Source: Cupriavidus consociatus
GTDB lineage: Bacteria > Pseudomonadota > Gammaproteobacteria > Burkholderiales > Burkholderiaceae
Assembly: GCF_017814975.1 (NCBI RefSeq)
Contig: NZ_JAGIQA010000001.1
Coordinates: 62,001 to 126,000, forward strand
Length of the DNA stretch: 64,000 nucleotides
Reading direction: 5' to 3'
In this document: positions 37,421-47,744 of the stretch, one piece after another
Numbering within the stretch: position 1 is the stretch's first letter
How the letters are laid out: each line of letters begins with the position of its first letter
The notes under the pieces: generated by a model
Told to the model about the DNA's origin: nothing
The model's input: the letters and a program-made list of their open reading frames with translations, nothing else
Databases searched by the model: none
Program-made: the position numbers and the translations under genes

Positions 37421-40400
37421 TGGTCCACGATCCGCTCAATACCCAGGTCCAGCCCTACCAGCGCGATGGCCAGCCCGTCTCGGAGACCGAGTTCACCCGC
37501 GCGGCCTGCGATCCCGCGCGCTCCGTCGTGGTCGAGGCCTGCGCCGGCAGCGGCAAGACCTGGCTGCTGGTGGCGCGCCTGGTGCGCCTGCTGCTGGCCG
37601 GGGCCGCGCCGCATGAGATCCTCGCGATCACCTTCACGCGCAAGGCCGCCGAAGAAATGCGCGACCGCCTGCTGGAAGTGCTGGCACAGCTGTCGCGCGA
37701 CCCCGACGACGACGTCATCGCCGCCCTGGTGCAACGCGGCCTGAGCCCTGAGGCTGCCCGTGACGCGCTGCCGCGCGCGCGGCGCCTGCATGCGCAGGTG
37801 CTGGCCGCGCCCGGGCGCATGGCGATCGACACCTTCCACGGCTGGTTCGGCACGCTGCTGCGCGGCGCGCCGCTGGCGTCGGGCATCGTGCCAGGCGCGT
37901 CGCTGCGCGAAGATGCCTTGCGCATGAAGCGTGAAGCATGGGCGCCGGTCTGGCGCGCGCTGGCCACGCCGCAGTACGAAGACCTGCGCGCCGCATGGGA
38001 AACCCTGGTCGATACCATGGGCGACTTCCAGGCGCGCGCGCTGCTCGACGCCATGTTCCATGCCCGCAGCGAATGGTGGGCAATGCAGGAAGGCGGCGAC
38101 CCGCGGCAGGCATTGTGCGACTGCCTTGGCGAAGATGCCCAGGGCGATGTCCTGCTGCAGGCGCTGGCCGACGAAGGCTGGCGCGATGCTTGCGAGACGC
38201 TGGCGCTGCGCCTGGGCGCCGGCGGCAAGACCGAGCAGACCCATGCCACGCGCATCACCGACGCGCTGATGGCCGTCACCGCCTGGCGCGAAGCCGGCGC
38301 GGCGCCGGGCAAGGCCGCCGAACGCGTGTTCGCGCAACTGCGCACGGCGTTCTTCACCACCACCGGCGAGCCGCGCTCGCTGCGCCGGACCAACGCCCTC
38401 GTCAAGGCCGCGGGAGGCGAGGGCATGGTCGATACGCTGCTCGACCAGCACGCGTCCATCTGCGCGATGCTCGACGAGATCAGCGCCCGCTGCTGCGAGG
38501 CCGCGGTGCTCGCCATCAACCAGGCGCTGTTCTGCATCGGCGACGCGTTGCTGACGCGCTACCAGCAGCACAAGCAGGAACAGCGAGCGATGGACTTCGC
38601 CGACCTGGAATGGCAGGCCGCGCAGCTGATGTCCGACGAAGAGACCGCGACTTACCTGCAGGTGCGGCTCGATGCGCGCTACCGCCATTTGCTGCTCGAC
38701 GAGTTCCAGGACACCAACCCGCTGCAGTGGCGCATCCTGCAGGGTTGGCTGGCTGGATACGCGGGCCTGGGCGAGCGCCCGACCGTGTTCCTGGTGGGCG
38801 ATCCCAAGCAGTCGATCTACCGCTTCCGCCGCGCCGATGCGCGCTTGTTCGGCGCTGCCGGCGAGATGCTGCGCGATGCGTTCGGGGCGACGGTGCTGCG
38901 TACCAACCGCACGCGGCGCAATCGCGCCGAGGTGCTGGACTGGGTCAATGCCGTGTTCGACGCGGCGCGCGCCGAGGGGCGCTACCCGCTGTACGAGACG
39001 CAGACCTCGGCGCTTGCCGAAGGCGGTGGTCCGGTGTGGCTGCTGCCGCTGGTAGAGGCCGAGGACAAGACTGAAGACAAGGCTGAAGACAAGGCCAAAG
39101 CAGAGGCGAAGGATAGGTCCGATGACAAGGCGGGCGACAGCGAAGCGAACGAGCCGGAAGCGCAGGACGGGGAAGACGCCACGCACCGCGACACGCTGCT
39201 GCAGCCGCGCCGGCAGGCCGGCGATTCGCTGCGCCTGGAGGAAGGCCGGCGCGTGGCCGCGTGGCTTCGCCATGTGCGCGACACCGTGCCGGTCCACGAG
39301 AACGGCGGCACGCGCCCCGCGCGCTGGAGCGACATGCACCTGCTGGTGCGCCGCAAGACCCATCTCGCGGACTACGAGCGCGCATTGCGCGAGGCGGGAA
39401 TCCCGTGCCTGAGCCCGCGCCGCGGCGGCCTGCTCGCCACGCTGGAAGCGCTGGACCTGTCGGCCTTGCTGGCCTTCCTGATGACACCGGAGTCCGACCT
39501 CGATCTCGCCCATGTGCTCAAGAGCCCGCTGGTCGGCGCGACCGACGAGGATCTGCTGGCCCTGGCGCAGCTGGAAGGCGATGGCGGCTGGTGGGCGCGC
39601 ATCGAAGCCAACGGCCTGCCCGGGCACGTCTCGGACGCGTTGCGCGAAGGCGTGCCGCGGCTGCGCCAGTGGCTGCGCATCGCGCCGCACCAGCCGGTGC
39701 ACGACCTGATCGACCAGATCTTCCACGGCGGCGAAGTCCGGCGCCGTTATGCCGAAGCCGCGCCGCCGGATATCCGCGAGCAGGTGCTGGCCAATCTCGA
39801 CGCCTTCCTGAAACTGTCGCTGGATCTGGACGGCGGCCGTTACCCGAGCCTGCCCAAGTTCATCGACGAGCTGCAGGAAATCCGCCGTGGCGACGAGGGC
39901 GAGAGCCCCGACGAAGGCGGCATGGGCGACAACGCTGAAGACGCCGAGCCGGCGGAGGACGATGCCGCCTTTGCCGGGCTCGATGCGGTTCACATCCTGA
40001 CCGTGCACGCGGCCAAGGGCCTGGAGGCACCGTTCGTGGTGCTGCTCGATGCCAACCACAGCGAATCCGCCGCGGACAAGGGTGGGATCCTGGTCGACTG
40101 GCCGCCGTCGTCGCCGGTGCCGCGGCATTTCTCGGCGTATGGCAAGCGCAGCGAACGCGGCCTGGCGCGTGCGCCGATGTTCGAGGCGGAACTGGCGCTG
40201 GGCGAGCGGGAGAACTGGAACCTGCTGTACGTCGCCATGACGCGGGCGCAGCAAGGCCTGCTGGTCAGCGGCGTGAAGGGCCGCACCAGCCGCGCCGGCG
40301 CCGGCGAGAACAACGCGGAGATCGCCGGCAGCTGGTATGTGCGGCTGCAGGGTGCTGGCGTGGGCGAGATGTTGCCCGCGTATCCCGGGCAACCAGCGCA

Positions 40401-41088
40401 AGCGGGCGACAGCGCGGCGACCATGCCGGCACGCCTGAGCGAGCCGGTGCGCTTCACCGACTTCCGCCTGCGCTACCGCGACGCCGGGGCGGTGCCATCG
40501 TTCGAGGACGATGCGCAGGCTGGCGAGGAGCCGCCGGAAGATGATGGCATCGTCTTCAATGCCGCGGCAGCCCGCCACGGCGAACTGGTGCACGCCCTGC
40601 TGGAGCGGCTGACGCGCTATCCGGAAGCCTTTGCCGGCATTCCGGACATCGACACGGTGCTGCGCTGGTTCCCGCTCACCGGCGCGCATACGCCCGAGGC
40701 GCGCCAGGCGTGGCGCGAGCAGGTCGATGAAGCGCTCGCGGCGGTGCGCGTGATGCTGGGCGCGCCGGGGCTGGCGCCGCTGCTGTCGCCGGAGGGGGCC
40801 GGCAGCGCGCGCAACGAAGTCGAGCTGTATGACGCGCGCGGCCGGCTGCTGCGCATCGACCGGCTGGTGGAATTCGACGACCGCATCGTCATCGTCGACT
40901 ACAAGCTGCGGTTGCTGCCGCAGGAGCACGCGGCCTATCGCGCGCAGCTGGGGCGCTACGTGGCGGCAGTTGCGCCGCTGTTCCCGGGCAAGCGCATCGA
41001 GGCCGGCGTGGCCACCGCGGACGGCGAGTGGATTGCCGCCGAGCGGCTCGCGCCGCCAATGCTGACGCAGCAGGGTTCGCTGTTCTGA
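37417..41088 (+). CDS. addA: AddA-like UvrD-family helicase-nuclease
   Basis: The 1223-residue protein is the motor and second nuclease of the pair. Superfamily 1 helicase motifs are complete: motif I EACAGSGKTW (about 41-50), Ia ITFTRKAAEEM, II LLLDEFQDTNP (about 425), III GDPKQSIYRFRRAD (about 460), V TVHAAKGLE (about 862) and VI LLYVAMTRAQ (about 935). The C-terminal RecB-type nuclease shows RIDRLVEF and IVDYKLR (about 1145-1163). A Lys/Glu/Asp-rich insert at about 548-588 interrupts the region after motif IV. ATG 37417 overlaps the addB stop. No recC or recD is adjacent, supporting AddAB over RecBCD. Confidence 0.9.
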   Translation: MMVHDPLNTQVQPYQRDGQPVSETEFTRAACDPARSVVVEACAGSGKTWLLVARLVRLLLAGAAPHEILAITFTRKAAEEMRDRLLEVLAQLSRDPDDDVIAALVQRGLSPEAARDALPRARRLHAQVLAAPGRMAIDTFHGWFGTLLRGAPLASGIVPGASLREDALRMKREAWAPVWRALATPQYEDLRAAWETLVDTMGDFQARALLDAMFHARSEWWAMQEGGDPRQALCDCLGEDAQGDVLLQALADEGWRDACETLALRLGAGGKTEQTHATRITDALMAVTAWREAGAAPGKAAERVFAQLRTAFFTTTGEPRSLRRTNALVKAAGGEGMVDTLLDQHASICAMLDEISARCCEAAVLAINQALFCIGDALLTRYQQHKQEQRAMDFADLEWQAAQLMSDEETATYLQVRLDARYRHLLLDEFQDTNPLQWRILQGWLAGYAGLGERPTVFLVGDPKQSIYRFRRADARLFGAAGEMLRDAFGATVLRTNRTRRNRAEVLDWVNAVFDAARAEGRYPLYETQTSALAEGGGPVWLLPLVEAEDKTEDKAEDKAKAEAKDRSDDKAGDSEANEPEAQDGEDATHRDTLLQPRRQAGDSLRLEEGRRVAAWLRHVRDTVPVHENGGTRPARWSDMHLLVRRKTHLADYERALREAGIPCLSPRRGGLLATLEALDLSALLAFLMTPESDLDLAHVLKSPLVGATDEDLLALAQLEGDGGWWARIEANGLPGHVSDALREGVPRLRQWLRIAPHQPVHDLIDQIFHGGEVRRRYAEAAPPDIREQVLANLDAFLKLSLDLDGGRYPSLPKFIDELQEIRRGDEGESPDEGGMGDNAEDAEPAEDDAAFAGLDAVHILTVHAAKGLEAPFVVLLDANHSESAADKGGILVDWPPSSPVPRHFSAYGKRSERGLARAPMFEAELALGERENWNLLYVAMTRAQQGLLVSGVKGRTSRAGAGENNAEIAGSWYVRLQGAGVGEMLPAYPGQPAQAGDSAATMPARLSEPVRFTDFRLRYRDAGAVPSFEDDAQAGEEPPEDDGIVFNAAAARHGELVHALLERLTRYPEAFAGIPDIDTVLRWFPLTGAHTPEARQAWREQVDEALAAVRVMLGAPGLAPLLSPEGAGSARNEVELYDARGRLLRIDRLVEFDDRIVIVDYKLRLLPQEHAAYRAQLGRYVAAVAPLFPGKRIEAGVATADGEWIAAERLAPPMLTQQGSLF
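39058..39180 (+). repeat. Low-complexity acidic/lysine insert in addA
   Basis: Imperfect GAAGACAAGGCT-type 12-base units encode TEDKAEDKAKAEAKD and then an acidic stretch to EDATH. The region has a base composition unlike the flanking helicase and probably loops out of the fold. Confidence 0.7.
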
Positions 41089-41305
41089 GCGGAGCGCCGG
41101 ACAGCTTCGGGAAATCGGCGCAGAATGGGCCGAGGGTGCGCCGTCTCCGGCGCACGCCAGCCGGCATGCTGTACTAAAGTGACAGGGACGGCGCTGCAAG
41201 CGGCGCGGGCATGCCGATGCGAAAAGCTGTTCGCGGGAGCGTGGTGAAGCGTTGGAAGGGGAAAGCCGGAGGGGCGCGGAAGGGCGCGACGAAGGGCGTA
41301 GAGGT

Positions 41306-41403
41306 GGACGAGCCTGACCCTCGGCACTGGTGGAAAACGGCTGTGGCTGCTTCGTTCCCGACCTGACCAGGTTGACCGCGCCACCATGCGAGGAGGCCCG
41401 TCC
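41306..41403 (-). ncRNA. ffs: Signal recognition particle RNA (4.5S, bacterial small type)
   Basis: The 98-nt hairpin RNA on the minus strand is recognised by the conserved apical domain, with CCTGGTCAGGTCGGGAACGA followed by AGCAGCCACAG; these contain the GGTCAGG and asymmetric AGCAGCC elements that bind Ffh. The ends pair: GGACGGGCCT at the 5' end (41403 down) with AGGCTCGTCC at the 3' end (to 41306). It directs membrane-protein translation to the membrane with Ffh and FtsY. It lies antisense-oriented between addA and nrdJ. No clear T-rich terminator follows; end positions are from base pairing only. Confidence 0.92.
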
Positions 41404-41410
41404 AGGCGGC

Positions 41411-41440
41411 ATTGTAACCCAGTCCGCGGCATTGCGTCGA
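41411..41440 (-). promoter_or_regulatory. Promoter of ffs
   Basis: On the minus strand the -10 box TACAAT (41416-41411) lies seven bases before the predicted RNA 5' end at 41403. TCGACG at 41440-41435 is a plausible -35 box at 18-base spacing. Confidence 0.65.
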
Positions 41441-41621
41441 ATTGCCTTGTCTGCCACGGGTCATTGCATGCGGCAAGGCGCCGGCTTGATCTGGCGCAGG
41501 CAGTGCGGGCCGCGCTGGCCCGACCATGACAGGCCGCCGCACTATCAGCGGCGCGGCGCGCCGGCGACGCGCGTCCCGGATCCACCGATTCACCCAACCT
41601 CGGAGCGTGGTGAGCCCAGAC

Positions 41622-44108
41622 ATGAACGCAAACGACCAGATCATTCACGGTGCCATGGCGCCGCAGGAAATCTCCACCGAAGTCCTGATCGAAAAATACG
41701 CCAAGGGCGAGGAAGCCAGCATTGCCGACGTCAGGCAGCGTGTGGCGCTGGCGCTGGCGCAGGCAGAGCCGGAGGACGAGCGCGAGGCCTGGAGCGCGCG
41801 CTTCCTGTGGGCGCAGGAAAATGGCTTCGTGCCGGCCGGGCGCATCAATTCCGCCGCCGGCACCGGCATCCAGGCCACGCTGATCAACTGCTTCGTGCAG
41901 CCGGTGGGCGACTCGGTGTCGGAAGCGCGCGACGGGCGGCCCAGCATTTACAGCGCGGTGGCGCAGGCGGCCGAGACCATGCGCCGGGGCGGCGGCGTCG
42001 GCTACGACTTCTCGGCAATCCGTCCGGCGGGCGCGCTGGTGCGCGCGACGCATTCGCGCGCGTCGGGGCCGGTGTCCTTCATGAAGGTATTCGATGCCTC
42101 GTGCGCGACGGTGGAATCTGCCGGCGCGCGCCGCGGCGCGCAGATGGGCGTGCTGCGCTGCGACCATCCGGACATTGAGAGCTTTATCCACGCCAAGGAC
42201 AAGGGCGATCTCACCAATTTCAATATCTCGATCGGCGTCACCGACGAGTTCATGCGGGCGGTGCAGGCCGATGGCGAGGTCGAACTGATCCATGAAGCCG
42301 AGCCCGGCGCCGACGTGATCGCCGCCGGCGCCTACCGCCGCGACGACGACCAATGGGTGTACCGCCGCCTTCCGGCGCGGCAGCTGTGGGACCAGGTGAT
42401 GCAGGCCACCTACGACCACGCCGAGCCCGGCATCCTGTTCCTGTCGCGCATCAATGCCGACAACAATCTCTATTACTGCGAGCGCATCGAGGCCACCAAT
42501 CCCTGCGCCGAGCAGCCGCTGCCGCCGTATGGCTGCTGCTGCCTGGGTTCGATCAACCTGACGCGCTTCGTGCGGCAGCCGTTCTCGCCGCAGGCTGAAT
42601 TCGACTTCGATGCCTTTGCCGAGGTGGTGCGCGTGGCCACGCGCATGCTCGACAACGTGCTCGACGTGACCTTCTGGCCGTTGCCCGAGCAGCAGGCCGA
42701 GGCCCACGCCAAGCGCCGCGTCGGCCTGGGTTTCCTGGGGCTGGGCAGCGCGCTGGTGATGCTGGGCCTGCGCTATGACACCGAGCCGGCGCGGCAACTG
42801 GCGGCGCGAATTGCCGAACGCATGCGCGACCAGGCCTACCTGGCCTCGACCGAACTGGCGGCGCAAAAGGGTGCCTTTCCGCTGCTGGATGTCGGCGCCT
42901 ACCTGCAGAGCGGCTTTGCCAGCCGGTTGCCGCAGGCCGTGCGCGATGCCATTGCGCGCAATGGCCTGCGCAATTCGCACCTGCTGTCGATCGCGCCGAC
43001 CGGAACGATCACGCTGGCCTTTGCCGACAATGCCTCCAACGGCATCGAGCCGGCCTTCTCCTGGACCTACAACCGCCGCAAGCGGATGCCGGACAACAGC
43101 TACCGCTCGTTCGAGGTGGCGGACCACGCCTGGCGCCTCTACCGTCACATGGGCGCTGACATGACACAGCTGCCGGACAGCTTTGTCACGGCGCTGCAGA
43201 TGTCGGCGCTGGATCATATGCGCATGCTGGAAGCGGTGCAGCCGTATATCGACACCAGCATCAGCAAGACCGTCAACGTGCCGGAGGACTATCCTTACGA
43301 GGCCTTCCGCCACCTGTACCTGGAGGCCTGGCAGGCGGGGCTGAAGGGGCTGGCGACCTATCGTCCCAATTCGGTGCTTGGCGCGGTGCTGTCGGTCGAT
43401 GCCCCGGCGGCAGTGCTTGCGGCGGTGGCCGACGACAACCCGCTGGTGCGCCCATTCAACAGCCGGCCGGTCGGCGACCTGGAAGGCGTGACGTCCAAGG
43501 TCGAATACCTGACCTACGAAGGCCACAAGACGGTCTACCTGACCGTCAACTTCATGCGCGTGGCAGGCATCGCCGACGGCAAGCCTGTGGCGATCGAGCG
43601 GCCGGTGGAGTTCTTCATGCCGGCGGGGCAGCGCAGCGAGGGCCAGCAGTGGATCACCTCCACCATGCGGCTGCTGTCGATGGTGGCGCGCTCGGGTGGT
43701 TCGGTCGCCAAGGCGCTGGCCGACATGCGTAACGTGGTGTGGGACAAGGGCACCGTGCGCTATGGCTCGCTGGTGAGGCAGGATGGCACCGAGGTGCCGC
43801 GTTTCCATGACTCGGAAGTCGCGGCGCTCGGCTACGCGCTGCAGCGCATTCTGATCAAGCGCGGCTTCCTCGATGCGGAAGGCGGGCAGGTGCCGGTGGC
43901 GGCGCTGGCAGCCCGGCTGGCGCAGCGCGACAGCGGCGGGGCTGCGACGGCCGCGGATGCCGGATCCGCCGTCCAGGCCGGCGCTGGCGTGGCCGGCCCC
44001 GGCGTGGGCACCGGCAAGCCTTGCCCGGAGTGTGGCGCGCACGCCCTGCACAAGGTCGACGGCTGTGCGAAATGCGCGAATTGCGGCTACGTGGGCGAGT
44101 GCGGTTGA
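41622..44108 (+). CDS. nrdJ: Adenosylcobalamin-dependent (class II) ribonucleotide reductase
   Basis: This 828-residue enzyme makes deoxyribonucleotides without needing oxygen, using a coenzyme-B12-derived radical. The active-site stretch NPCAEQPL (about 292-299) and the glycine-rich [10 protein letters not shown] and GGGVGYDFS motifs are those of NrdJ. A C-terminal tail of about 30 residues has six cysteines in CPECG...[13 protein letters not shown], a likely zinc ribbon or thiol shuttle. ATG 41622 is chosen with GGTGAG eight bases upstream; GTG 41610 is an alternative. No NrdR or cobalamin gene is adjacent. Confidence 0.92.
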   Translation: MNANDQIIHGAMAPQEISTEVLIEKYAKGEEASIADVRQRVALALAQAEPEDEREAWSARFLWAQENGFVPAGRINSAAGTGIQATLINCFVQPVGDSVSEARDGRPSIYSAVAQAAETMRRGGGVGYDFSAIRPAGALVRATHSRASGPVSFMKVFDASCATVESAGARRGAQMGVLRCDHPDIESFIHAKDKGDLTNFNISIGVTDEFMRAVQADGEVELIHEAEPGADVIAAGAYRRDDDQWVYRRLPARQLWDQVMQATYDHAEPGILFLSRINADNNLYYCERIEATNPCAEQPLPPYGCCCLGSINLTRFVRQPFSPQAEFDFDAFAEVVRVATRMLDNVLDVTFWPLPEQQAEAHAKRRVGLGFLGLGSALVMLGLRYDTEPARQLAARIAERMRDQAYLASTELAAQKGAFPLLDVGAYLQSGFASRLPQAVRDAIARNGLRNSHLLSIAPTGTITLAFADNASNGIEPAFSWTYNRRKRMPDNSYRSFEVADHAWRLYRHMGADMTQLPDSFVTALQMSALDHMRMLEAVQPYIDTSISKTVNVPEDYPYEAFRHLYLEAWQAGLKGLATYRPNSVLGAVLSVDAPAAVLAAVADDNPLVRPFNSRPVGDLEGVTSKVEYLTYEGHKTVYLTVNFMRVAGIADGKPVAIERPVEFFMPAGQRSEGQQWITSTMRLLSMVARSGGSVAKALADMRNVVWDKGTVRYGSLVRQDGTEVPRFHDSEVAALGYALQRILIKRGFLDAEGGQVPVAALAARLAQRDSGGAATAADAGSAVQAGAGVAGPGVGTGKPCPECGAHALHKVDGCAKCANCGYVGECG

Positions 44109-44194
44109 AGCCGTCCCGCGCCTGAAACCCGCCAGCGGCGCGGCGCCGCTGGCAGGCCTGCGCTCCAGGCCGCAAACTCCGGCCCAGCCGCGGG

Positions 44195-44221
44195 TTGCGG
44201 GCGGTCGCCATTTGCTACAAT
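44195..44221 (+). promoter_or_regulatory. Promoter immediately upstream of dnaX
   Basis: TACAAT at 44216-44221 lies only seven bases before the dnaX ATG; a TTGCGG -35-like box lies at 44195-44200 (15-base spacer). Transcription from it would start at or next to the ATG, giving a leaderless or near-leaderless mRNA. Confidence 0.45.
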
Positions 44222-44228
44222 CGCCGCC

Positions 44229-46637
44229 ATGAGTTATCAAGTTCTAGCGCGCAAATGGCGCCCCAGGGATTTCACCACGCTGGTCGGCCAGGAGCACGTG
44301 GTCCGCGCGCTCACGCACGCGCTGGAACAGCAGCGGCTGCACCATGCCTACCTGTTCACCGGCACGCGCGGGGTCGGCAAGACCACGCTCTCGCGGATCC
44401 TGGCCAAGGCCCTGAATTGCACCGGCGCTGACGGCAACGGCGGGATCACCGCCCAGCCATGCGGGGTGTGCAAGGCCTGCACCGAGATCGACAGCGGCCG
44501 CTTCGTCGACTACATCGAGATGGACGCCGCCTCCAACCGCGGCGTCGACGAGATGGCGCAGCTGCTCGACAAGGCGGTCTACGCGCCGGGCACCGGGCGC
44601 TTCAAGGTCTACATGATCGACGAAGTGCACATGCTCACCAACCACGCCTTCAACGCCATGCTGAAGACGCTGGAAGAGCCGCCCGGGCACGTCAAGTTCA
44701 TCCTCGCCACCACCGATCCGCAGAAGATCCCGGTCACGGTGCTGTCGCGCTGCCTGCAGTTCAACCTCAAGCAGATGCCGCCGGGGCATATCGTCTCGCA
44801 TCTGGACCATATCCTGGCGCAGGAAGGCATTGCCCACGACGGCAATGCGCTGCGGCTGCTGGCGCAGGCCGCGCACGGCTCGATGCGCGACGCGCTGTCG
44901 CTGACCGACCAGGCTATCGCCTACAGCGCGGGACAGGTCTCCGAGGAAGCGGTGCGCGGCATGCTGGGCGCGATCGACCAGGGCTACCTGGTGCAGTTGC
45001 TCGATGCGCTCGCCGCCGAGGATGGCGCTGCCATGCTGGGTATCGCCGATGCCATGGCCGACCGCAGCCTGTCGTTTGCCGGCGCGCTGCAGGACCTGGC
45101 TTCGCTGCTGCACAAGGTGGCGCTGGCGCAGGCCGTGCCGGCTTCGGTGCAGGACGAATGGCCGGAGGCGGACGATGTGCGCCGCCTCGCGGGCGTGTTC
45201 GACGCGCAGGAAGTGCAGCTGTTTTACCAGATTGCCAACCTCGGCCGCAATGAGCTGGCGCTGGCGCCGGACGAGTACGCCGGCTTCACCATGACGCTGC
45301 TGCGGATGCTGGCGTTCCGGCCGTCGGCGTCGCCGGAGCCGACGCCCCCGACCGTGGCGCAAGGGCAGGGCGGCGGTGCCGCGCCGTCGCGGCCGCGCAG
45401 TGCAGCGCTGGCCGCCGATCCGGCCACGTCCCGGCATGCCGCCGTGGCGGCTGCGCCGGCAGCACCGGCTGCGCCCGCCGCGGTTGCGGTGCCGATGCCG
45501 GAGACGGCAATGCCGGCCACCCCGGCACCGGTATCCGAACCAGTGGCCGAGCCCGCTGCACCGACGGCACCGACTGCCGCCGCCCCTGCGCGGCCGGCGC
45601 CGAACGCTGCCATGTCGCCGGCGCGTGCCGCGCTGGCGGCCGCACGTGCCGCCTCTGCGCGCGGCGGCGCGCGCAATGCTCCGCCGCCTGCCGCGCCCGC
45701 CGCTGCAGCGGCCCCCGCGCAGCGCCCGCCGGCACAGCCCTTGCGCGCGCCCGCTGCGGCTGCCGCGAGCCGTCCCGCCGCGGCGCCGTCCCGGCCGGTC
45801 CCGCAGCCGCCCGCGCAAGCCCAGGCACCGGCGCAGCGGGCCGTGCCGCAGCCCCAGGCAGCGCCCGCCAGGCCGGCCCCGGCCGCGCGCCAGCCTGAAC
45901 CGGAATCGGTGCCGCCGTGGGAGATCTCCGGCGGCAGCGATGTGCCGCCATGGGAAGACCTGCCGCCGGACTTGCCGGTCATCGGCCCCTATGACAGCGA
46001 CCCGGGTTTCCGTGCAGATGAGCGTGACAACGGTTTCAGCGACAACGGTTTCGGCGAGCCGCCGGCGCGTGCCAAATCTGGCAACCGCGCTGGCAACCAC
46101 GCAAACAACGGCACGCGCGACGCTGCGCCCAGGCCCGCCGGCGCGCCGGTGCGCGAAGCGGAGCCCGCGCGCGAGGCCGCCGCGCCAGCCGCTCCTGCCG
46201 AGGGCGCCAGGTACGTCGCCCCGCGCCCGCCCGCAGCGGGTGAAGACGGTTCGCCGCCGGTCTTCACCGGCGACTGGCCGGCGCTGGCTGCCGGCCTGCC
46301 GCTCAAGGGCCTGGCGCAACAGCTGGCCTACCAGAGCGAACTGACGCAGGTGGTCGGCAAGACCTTCAACCTGCGCATCCCGGTGGCCGCCCTCGGCGAG
46401 AACGGCGTCGCCGAACGCCTGCAGCAAGTGCTGTGCGACCACTTCGGCCAGCCCGTGCGCGTGCTGTGCGAAGTCGGCGCGGTCGCGGTCACCGCCGCGG
46501 CGGCCGATGCCCAGGCTCGTGCCGAGCGCCAGCGCGAAGCCGAGGCCGCGATCGAGGCCGACCCCTTTGTGCAAGGGCTGCTGCGCGACTTTGGCGGCCA
46601 GATCGTGCCGGGCTCGATCCAGCCGCGCGCGGCTTGA
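44229..46637 (+). CDS. dnaX: DNA polymerase III tau (gamma/tau) subunit
   Basis: The 802-residue clamp-loader ATPase has the N-terminal AAA+ module with Walker [10 protein letters not shown] (about 45-53), a zinc site around CGVCKAC, the DEVHML segment and the SRC motif in LSRCLQF. Domain III ends near residue 370. A very long Ala/Pro-rich linker (about 375-675) with two PPWE motifs follows, then a C-terminal domain (about 680-802) that should bind DnaB and the polymerase alpha subunit. I see no A-rich slippery heptamer, so a gamma form by frameshifting as in E. coli is unlikely. ybaB and recR follow, the common order. Confidence 0.94.
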   Translation: MSYQVLARKWRPRDFTTLVGQEHVVRALTHALEQQRLHHAYLFTGTRGVGKTTLSRILAKALNCTGADGNGGITAQPCGVCKACTEIDSGRFVDYIEMDAASNRGVDEMAQLLDKAVYAPGTGRFKVYMIDEVHMLTNHAFNAMLKTLEEPPGHVKFILATTDPQKIPVTVLSRCLQFNLKQMPPGHIVSHLDHILAQEGIAHDGNALRLLAQAAHGSMRDALSLTDQAIAYSAGQVSEEAVRGMLGAIDQGYLVQLLDALAAEDGAAMLGIADAMADRSLSFAGALQDLASLLHKVALAQAVPASVQDEWPEADDVRRLAGVFDAQEVQLFYQIANLGRNELALAPDEYAGFTMTLLRMLAFRPSASPEPTPPTVAQGQGGGAAPSRPRSAALAADPATSRHAAVAAAPAAPAAPAAVAVPMPETAMPATPAPVSEPVAEPAAPTAPTAAAPARPAPNAAMSPARAALAAARAASARGGARNAPPPAAPAAAAAPAQRPPAQPLRAPAAAAASRPAAAPSRPVPQPPAQAQAPAQRAVPQPQAAPARPAPAARQPEPESVPPWEISGGSDVPPWEDLPPDLPVIGPYDSDPGFRADERDNGFSDNGFGEPPARAKSGNRAGNHANNGTRDAAPRPAGAPVREAEPAREAAAPAAPAEGARYVAPRPPAAGEDGSPPVFTGDWPALAAGLPLKGLAQQLAYQSELTQVVGKTFNLRIPVAALGENGVAERLQQVLCDHFGQPVRVLCEVGAVAVTAAAADAQARAERQREAEAAIEADPFVQGLLRDFGGQIVPGSIQPRAA

Positions 46638-46709
46638 CGCCACGACCCGCCACGGCCAGCCACGAATTTCCACCACCGAATTTCTTACCGAATCCAGGAG
46701 CGTTCCATC

Positions 46710-47042
46710 ATGATGAAAGGTCAACTCGCCGGGCTGATGAAGCAAGCCCAGCAGATGCAGGAAAACATGAAGAAGATGCAGGAGCAGCTGGCCCAGATCG
46801 AGGTCGAGGGCCAGTCCGGCGCCGGTCTCGTCAAGGTGGTCATGACCTGCAAGAACGACGTCAAGCGCGTCACCATCGACCCCAGCCTGCTGGCCGAGGG
46901 CGAGGACAAGGACCTGCTGGAAGACCTGGTTGCCGCCGCCTTCAACGACGCCGTGCGCAAGGCCGAAGCCACCACGCAGGAAAAGATGGGCTCGATGACC
47001 TCGGGCCTGCCGCTGCCCCCGGGCTTCAAGCTGCCGTTCTGA
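46710..47042 (+). CDS. ybaB: YbaB/EbfC nucleoid-associated protein
   Basis: This 110-residue DNA-binding protein of the YbaB/EbfC family has a Gln/Met-rich N-terminal helix ([19 protein letters not shown]) and the [19 protein letters not shown] core. It is thought to bind DNA as a dimer with tweezer-like helices. It sits 72 bp after dnaX and 8 bp before recR, consistent with a repair/replication operon. ATG 46710 is followed by a second in-frame ATG. Confidence 0.93.
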   Translation: MMKGQLAGLMKQAQQMQENMKKMQEQLAQIEVEGQSGAGLVKVVMTCKNDVKRVTIDPSLLAEGEDKDLLEDLVAAAFNDAVRKAEATTQEKMGSMTSGLPLPPGFKLPF

Positions 47043-47050
47043 AGGCAAGC

Positions 47051-47677
47051 GTGAAAGCGGGTGTGAAGGGTTCCGCGCCGACTTCGCTGCAGGCACTGGT
47101 CGAGGCGCTGCGGGTGCTGCCGGGCGTCGGGCCGAAGTCGGCCCAGCGCATGGCGTACCACCTGCTGCAGCACGACCGCGAGGGCGCGCGCAAGCTGGGC
47201 GACGCGCTGCGCGGCGCGGCCGACCATATCCGCCACTGCCAGCGCTGCAACACCTTCACCGAGCAGGAAATCTGCGAGACCTGCCTGGATGACCGCCGCG
47301 ACGCCGCGCTGCTGTGCGTGGTGGAAACGCCGGCCGACCAGGTCATGATCGAGCAGACGCTGACTTACCGCGGCAAGTACTTCGTGCTCATGGGCCGGCT
47401 GTCTCCGCTGGACGGTATCGGTCCGCGCGAAATCCACCTGGACCGGCTGCTGGCACGCGCCACCGAGCCGGAGCTGGGCGGGCCGGTCGGCGAAGTCATC
47501 GTCGCCACCAACTTCACCAGCGAGGGCGAGGCCACCGCCCACTACATCGGCGAAATGCTGAAGGCGCGCGGCCTCAAGGTGTCGCGCCTGGCGCGCGGCG
47601 TGCCGGTCGGCGGCGAGCTGGAATATGTTGATGCCGGCACCATCGCGCGCGCGGTGATGGACCGCCGCAACCTCTGA
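47051..47677 (+). CDS. recR: Recombination protein RecR
   Basis: The 208-residue RecFOR-pathway protein loads RecA at gaps. It has a helix-hairpin-helix ([19 protein letters not shown]), a C4 zinc finger ([16 protein letters not shown]), a Toprim domain ([12 protein letters not shown]) and the C-terminal [15 protein letters not shown]. The start is a GTG: 47051 has AAGG five bases upstream, overlapping the ybaB stop; GTG 47063 would give 204 residues and cannot be excluded. Translational coupling with ybaB is likely. Confidence 0.93.
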   Translation: MKAGVKGSAPTSLQALVEALRVLPGVGPKSAQRMAYHLLQHDREGARKLGDALRGAADHIRHCQRCNTFTEQEICETCLDDRRDAALLCVVETPADQVMIEQTLTYRGKYFVLMGRLSPLDGIGPREIHLDRLLARATEPELGGPVGEVIVATNFTSEGEATAHYIGEMLKARGLKVSRLARGVPVGGELEYVDAGTIARAVMDRRNL

Positions 47678-47744
47678 TCCCGGCCGCGCGGGGCGGCACG
47701 CCCGCGCCCCGCTTCCCGGATTCTTCCGCGTCCCTGCCTGCCCC

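Larger units (their letters stand above)
41089..41621. other. Region between addA and nrdJ
   Basis: This 533-bp gap contains the ffs gene and its promoter. The first 215 bases after addA are GC-rich with several direct GAAGGGC-like motifs and no gene I can support. The 180 bases before nrdJ show no B12-riboswitch-like box on inspection and no strong promoter. Confidence 0.45.

Noticed and set aside
37246-41457. A 1403-codon open frame on the minus strand opposite addA
   Set aside because: It is a shadow of the GC-rich helicase gene: Arg/His/Gln-rich, no domains, and the plus strand carries all helicase motifs.
41417-41621. B12 riboswitch upstream of nrdJ
   Set aside because: No B12-box-like sequence or expected fold was seen by eye.
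40956-44240. A 1094-codon minus-strand frame opposite nrdJ
   Set aside because: Composition is shadow-like and it would cover ffs and the ends of two well-supported genes.
45300-46300. Programmed frameshift site in dnaX
   Set aside because: No A-AAA-AAG-type slippery heptamer is present in the linker.
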